Of a stretch of 8,250 nucleotides of DNA, positions 6,224 to 8,250 are shown one piece after another. The position numbers and the translations under genes are program-made. The notes beneath the pieces are model-generated. The model was not told the DNA's origin and made no database searches. It saw only the letters and a program-made list of their open reading frames with translations. The DNA comes from an uncultured Bacteroidales bacterium (GTDB taxonomy: Bacteria; Bacteroidota; Bacteroidia; Bacteroidales; Paludibacteraceae), in NCBI GenBank assembly GCA_900556095.1, contig USNU01000053.1:1-8250 (forward strand). Reading direction: 5' to 3'. Position 1 is the first letter of the stretch. Every line of letters begins with the position of its first letter.

Positions 6224-7453
6224 TTACAATGCTACGGCTTGGAGTTCGGTGAGGGCGGTGTAGTACTCGCGTTGGGCGGCGAGGGCTTGGGCGGTGGCAT
6301 CGTAGTAGATGGAGAGTTCCATCATATACTCGAGCATTGAGATTTGCCCTGCCTGCAGGGCTTGGAGGAGCAGGTCGGCACTGTTGGTCATCTGCAATGC
6401 GTCGTGGTATCCCTGCCATGTCTTTTGCAGCCCCATAACGGCGGCATACTGTGTCCGCAAGGTGGAGAGGAAGAGTTGTTTCTGCTCGTCGGCACGCAGT
6501 TGCGCAGCCATCGCCGACGCTTTGGCTTGGCGCACACGGTGCGCGGTCTGCCACAGCGGCACCGACACTCCGACGGACAGCCCTTGGTAGTAATCGCCGG
6601 AAAGGCCCTCGGTCATATAGCCCACTTTCAGTTCCGGCAACCACTCCGCCTTGCTCAGCCGCGCATCTGCGTTTGCCACCTCCACCTGCTGCCGGACATA
6701 CTGCAACATCGGGCTTCGGTTCTCCGCCTCAGCATACCACGCCTCGAAGTCCGCAGGTGGCAGCACGGCAGCAAACACACTGTCGTTGAGCGCAATCGCC
6801 TCTCCGCCGTTGAGCGACGCCAACTGCTCAAGCAGGGTGCTCCTCTCGGTCATCAGGCGTTGATACTCGCCCTGCGCGGTAGCGAGATTGAGGCGCACCT
6901 TGTTGTATTCCAAGGCATTGGCATTGCCGGCGTCGAACTTCTGCTGATAGGCTTCCGCCAGGGTCTGCGCGTGCGACAGCCGCTTGCCGTACTCGTGCAA
7001 CATCGCATTGCAATAGACGATATTGATACAGGTCTGTTGCGCTTGCAGCAAGACCGCCGTGCGCTCCACCTTACACCTCAGTTCGGCACTCAGGTCCTGC
7101 TGTTTTGCCAGCCGCGCCTGATAGCCGAACACTTGGCTGAGCGGCAGCGACTGCGACACCGACACGTCCATACGCTGCCCCAAGGCATTGCTGCCCCAGA
7201 GATAGTGGAACTCCACCTCCGGATTGGAAGGCACGATACCCACATGGTTGGCTTCTTTCTCCGCCTCTACCTCTTGTCGCAAGGCACGGAGAGACGTATT
7301 GTTCTGCTCTATCTTGGGCAGAATCGCGCCCCAGTCTTGCGCGTAGGAGCAAGGAGCAAAGAGCAAGGAACAAAGAGTAAAGAGTAAGGAACAAAGAGTA
7401 AGGAGTAAGGAGTAAGGAGTAAGGAATGATTTACGTATCTTCTTCATAGCCAT
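6224..7453 (-). CDS. TolC-family outer-membrane efflux channel (CusC/CzcC-like)
   Basis: A 409-residue outer-membrane channel of an RND-type efflux system, slightly short for the TolC family (usually about 420-480). Residues 1-38 are an unusually long and repetitive signal peptide built from near-copies of SLLFTLC, with probable cleavage after SYA at 38. The mature part has two outer-membrane-efflux repeats. In each, a long alpha-helical coiled coil (QKFDAGNANALEYNKVRLNL at 171-190; ARLSKAEWLPELKVGY at 264-279 and RVRQAKASAMAAQLRADEQ) surrounds beta-strand segments such as GLSVGVSVPLWQ (291-302). It starts 2 nt after the RND pump stop codon, so translation is likely coupled. Two in-frame ATGs exist, 7453 (MAMKK) and 7447 (MKK); either would keep the signal peptide. 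It forms a trimeric exit duct with the pump. The substrate, perhaps a metal cation by analogy with CusA/CzcA partners, is not provable here. No adaptor gene follows. Confidence 0.88.
   Translation of the reverse strand: MAMKKIRKSFLTPYSLLLTLCSLLFTLCSLLFAPCSYAQDWGAILPKIEQNNTSLRALRQEVEAEKEANHVGIVPSNPEVEFHYLWGSNALGQRMDVSVSQSLPLSQVFGYQARLAKQQDLSAELRCKVERTAVLLQAQQTCINIVYCNAMLHEYGKRLSHAQTLAEAYQQKFDAGNANALEYNKVRLNLATAQGEYQRLMTERSTLLEQLASLNGGEAIALNDSVFAAVLPPADFEAWYAEAENRSPMLQYVRQQVEVANADARLSKAEWLPELKVGYMTEGLSGDYYQGLSVGVSVPLWQTAHRVRQAKASAMAAQLRADEQKQLFLSTLRTQYAAVMGLQKTWQGYHDALQMTNSADLLLQALQAGQISMLEYMMELSIYYDATAQALAAQREYYTALTELQAVAL
7345..7428 (-). repeat. Twelve degenerate heptanucleotide repeats inside the channel gene
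   Basis: Read on the minus strand, twelve consecutive 7-bp units close to TACTCCT run from 7428 to 7345, starting 25 nt after the first ATG of the TolC-family gene. The first four full-strength units are CATTCCT and three TACTCCT; later units vary (TACTCTT, TGTTCCT, TGCTCTT, TGCTCCT). Since 7 is not a multiple of 3, three units encode seven residues, giving the repeating hydrophobic SLLFTLC-like signal peptide in any frame. Gain or loss of one unit would put the mature protein out of frame. The three identical units in a row are the likeliest slippage site; the degenerate units should be more stable. Confidence 0.9.
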
Positions 7454-7455
7454 AT

Positions 7456-8250
7456 CTATTTATTGTCGTTGGTATGCGGGTGTTTCGCCTCGACCAACGA
7501 ATACATTATCGGAATAATAAACCCATTAAGCAGCGTGGAGGAGAGCAGTCCACAGAGAATGACTTTCGCCATCGGACTCTGTATCTCGTTGCCGGGGAGG
7601 TCTCCGCCGAGTGCCAACGGGATAAGCGACAGCGCAGTGGTCAAGGCTGTCATCAGTATCGGGTTCAAGCGGTCTGCCGAGCCGCGCATGATACGCTCAT
7701 GCAATGGCACTCCCTCGTGCGAGAGGTCGTTGTAGCGTTCTATGAGCAACATTCCGTTGCGCGTGGCGATACCGAAAAGCGAGATAAACCCTATCAGGGC
7801 AGGGATACTCAGCACGCTTCCATCCAACGCCACAGCCAACACGCCGCCCATCAGTGCCAAAGGCAGGTTGCACAACACCACCGCCGCCTGACGCATATCC
7901 TTGAACTGGAAGAACAGCAGCAGGAATATCACTATCAACGCGCCCACCATCGCCAGCGCAATCGTCCGCGAGGCTTTCTCCTCGCTCTCGAACTGACCGC
8001 CGTACTCGATATGGTAGCCCTCAGGCAGCGTAATCTGCTCGTTGATAATCTGTTGTATGTCGTTCACAGCTCCGCGCAGATCGCCATTGGTAACGTTAGC
8101 CGAGACGACCAATTTACGGCACACGTTCTCTCGGTTGATGGTGTTCGGTCCCATCGCCGACCGCACGTCTGCCAATGCCGACAGAGGTACAGCCGCCGTG
8201 GCGGTGGAGATACAAATGTCGCGAATATCGTCCATCGTCGCCCGCTCTGC
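7456..8250 (-). CDS. CusA/CzcA-family RND efflux pump, C-terminal part (cut by window edge)
   Basis: The visible 264 residues are the C-terminal quarter of a heavy-metal-efflux-type RND inner-membrane pump (family length about 1,030-1,050). The frame stays open to the window edge, so the ATG at 8235 is internal. A periplasmic porter segment (residues ~20-95, with VPLSALADVR, TINRENVCRKLVVSANV and LPEGYHIEYGGQFES) is followed by five membrane helices (about 97-116, 121-141, 147-170, 197-214, 227-252), matching TM8-TM12. Between them the conserved RND segments GIATRNGMLLIERYN and LNPILMTALTTALSLIPLAL are intact, as are PGNEIQSPMAKVIL and SSTLLNGFIIP. The pump uses proton influx to drive export; cation specificity is decided by residues outside the window. 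It is the first visible gene of an operon with the TolC-family channel, 2 nt downstream. Confidence 0.92.
   Translation of the reverse strand, partial: AERATMDDIRDICISTATAAVPLSALADVRSAMGPNTINRENVCRKLVVSANVTNGDLRGAVNDIQQIINEQITLPEGYHIEYGGQFESEEKASRTIALAMVGALIVIFLLLFFQFKDMRQAAVVLCNLPLALMGGVLAVALDGSVLSIPALIGFISLFGIATRNGMLLIERYNDLSHEGVPLHERIMRGSADRLNPILMTALTTALSLIPLALGGDLPGNEIQSPMAKVILCGLLSSTLLNGFIIPIMYSLVEAKHPHTNDNK

Noticed and set aside
6344..7387. A 347-residue open frame on the plus strand opposite the TolC-family gene
   Set aside because: It is the antisense shadow of a well-recognised gene in a GC-rich stretch. Its translation is rich in Arg, His, Gln and Leu and resembles no family I know.
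7345..7428. CRISPR-like or intergenic satellite array
   Set aside because: The unit is 7 bp without spacers, and it lies inside a coding sequence where it encodes a plausible signal peptide.

Overview
The window looks like chromosomal DNA of a Bacteroidales bacterium (Bacteroides/Prevotella-like; the genus cannot be fixed from this sequence). The reasons are the promoter form TTTG-N20-TAnnTTTG upstream of several genes, AT-rich translation starts mostly without Shine-Dalgarno sequences, a secreted FISUMP/InlB-repeat/BspA-type leucine-rich-repeat protein with a sorting-signal-like tail, and tandem RhuM-family genes. Every gene I can support lies on the minus strand, so transcription runs from high to low coordinates.

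Right end (8250 to 6224): the C-terminal quarter of a CusA/CzcA-type RND efflux pump, cut by the window edge, is followed after 2 nt by a TolC-family outer-membrane channel gene. The channel's signal peptide is encoded by twelve degenerate heptanucleotide repeats. No periplasmic adaptor gene follows.

Middle (6173 to 2533): a group of accessory genes often seen beside type I restriction-modification genes, but with no hsd gene in view. From upstream to downstream it holds a RhuM-family pseudogene with an internal deletion and frame change, a second RhuM-family gene with an in-frame internal deletion, one intact RhuM-family gene, and a YhcG-type DUF1016/PDDEXK nuclease-fold gene. The first pseudogene, the intact RhuM gene and the YhcG gene each have their own recognisable promoter.

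Left (2522 to 251): a fourth promoter, almost identical over 33 bp to the YhcG promoter, points into a 450-bp non-coding stretch with a nested inverted repeat of about 220 bp. A 568-residue secreted mosaic surface protein follows, and then a strong 16-bp-stem hairpin that probably terminates transcription. The first 240 bases hold no gene I can identify.

No complete new system is evident. The points most worth a second look are the heptanucleotide tract in the channel gene, the structured leader or element before the surface protein, the two RhuM relatives that lost similar internal segments, and the repeated promoters flanking the YhcG gene.
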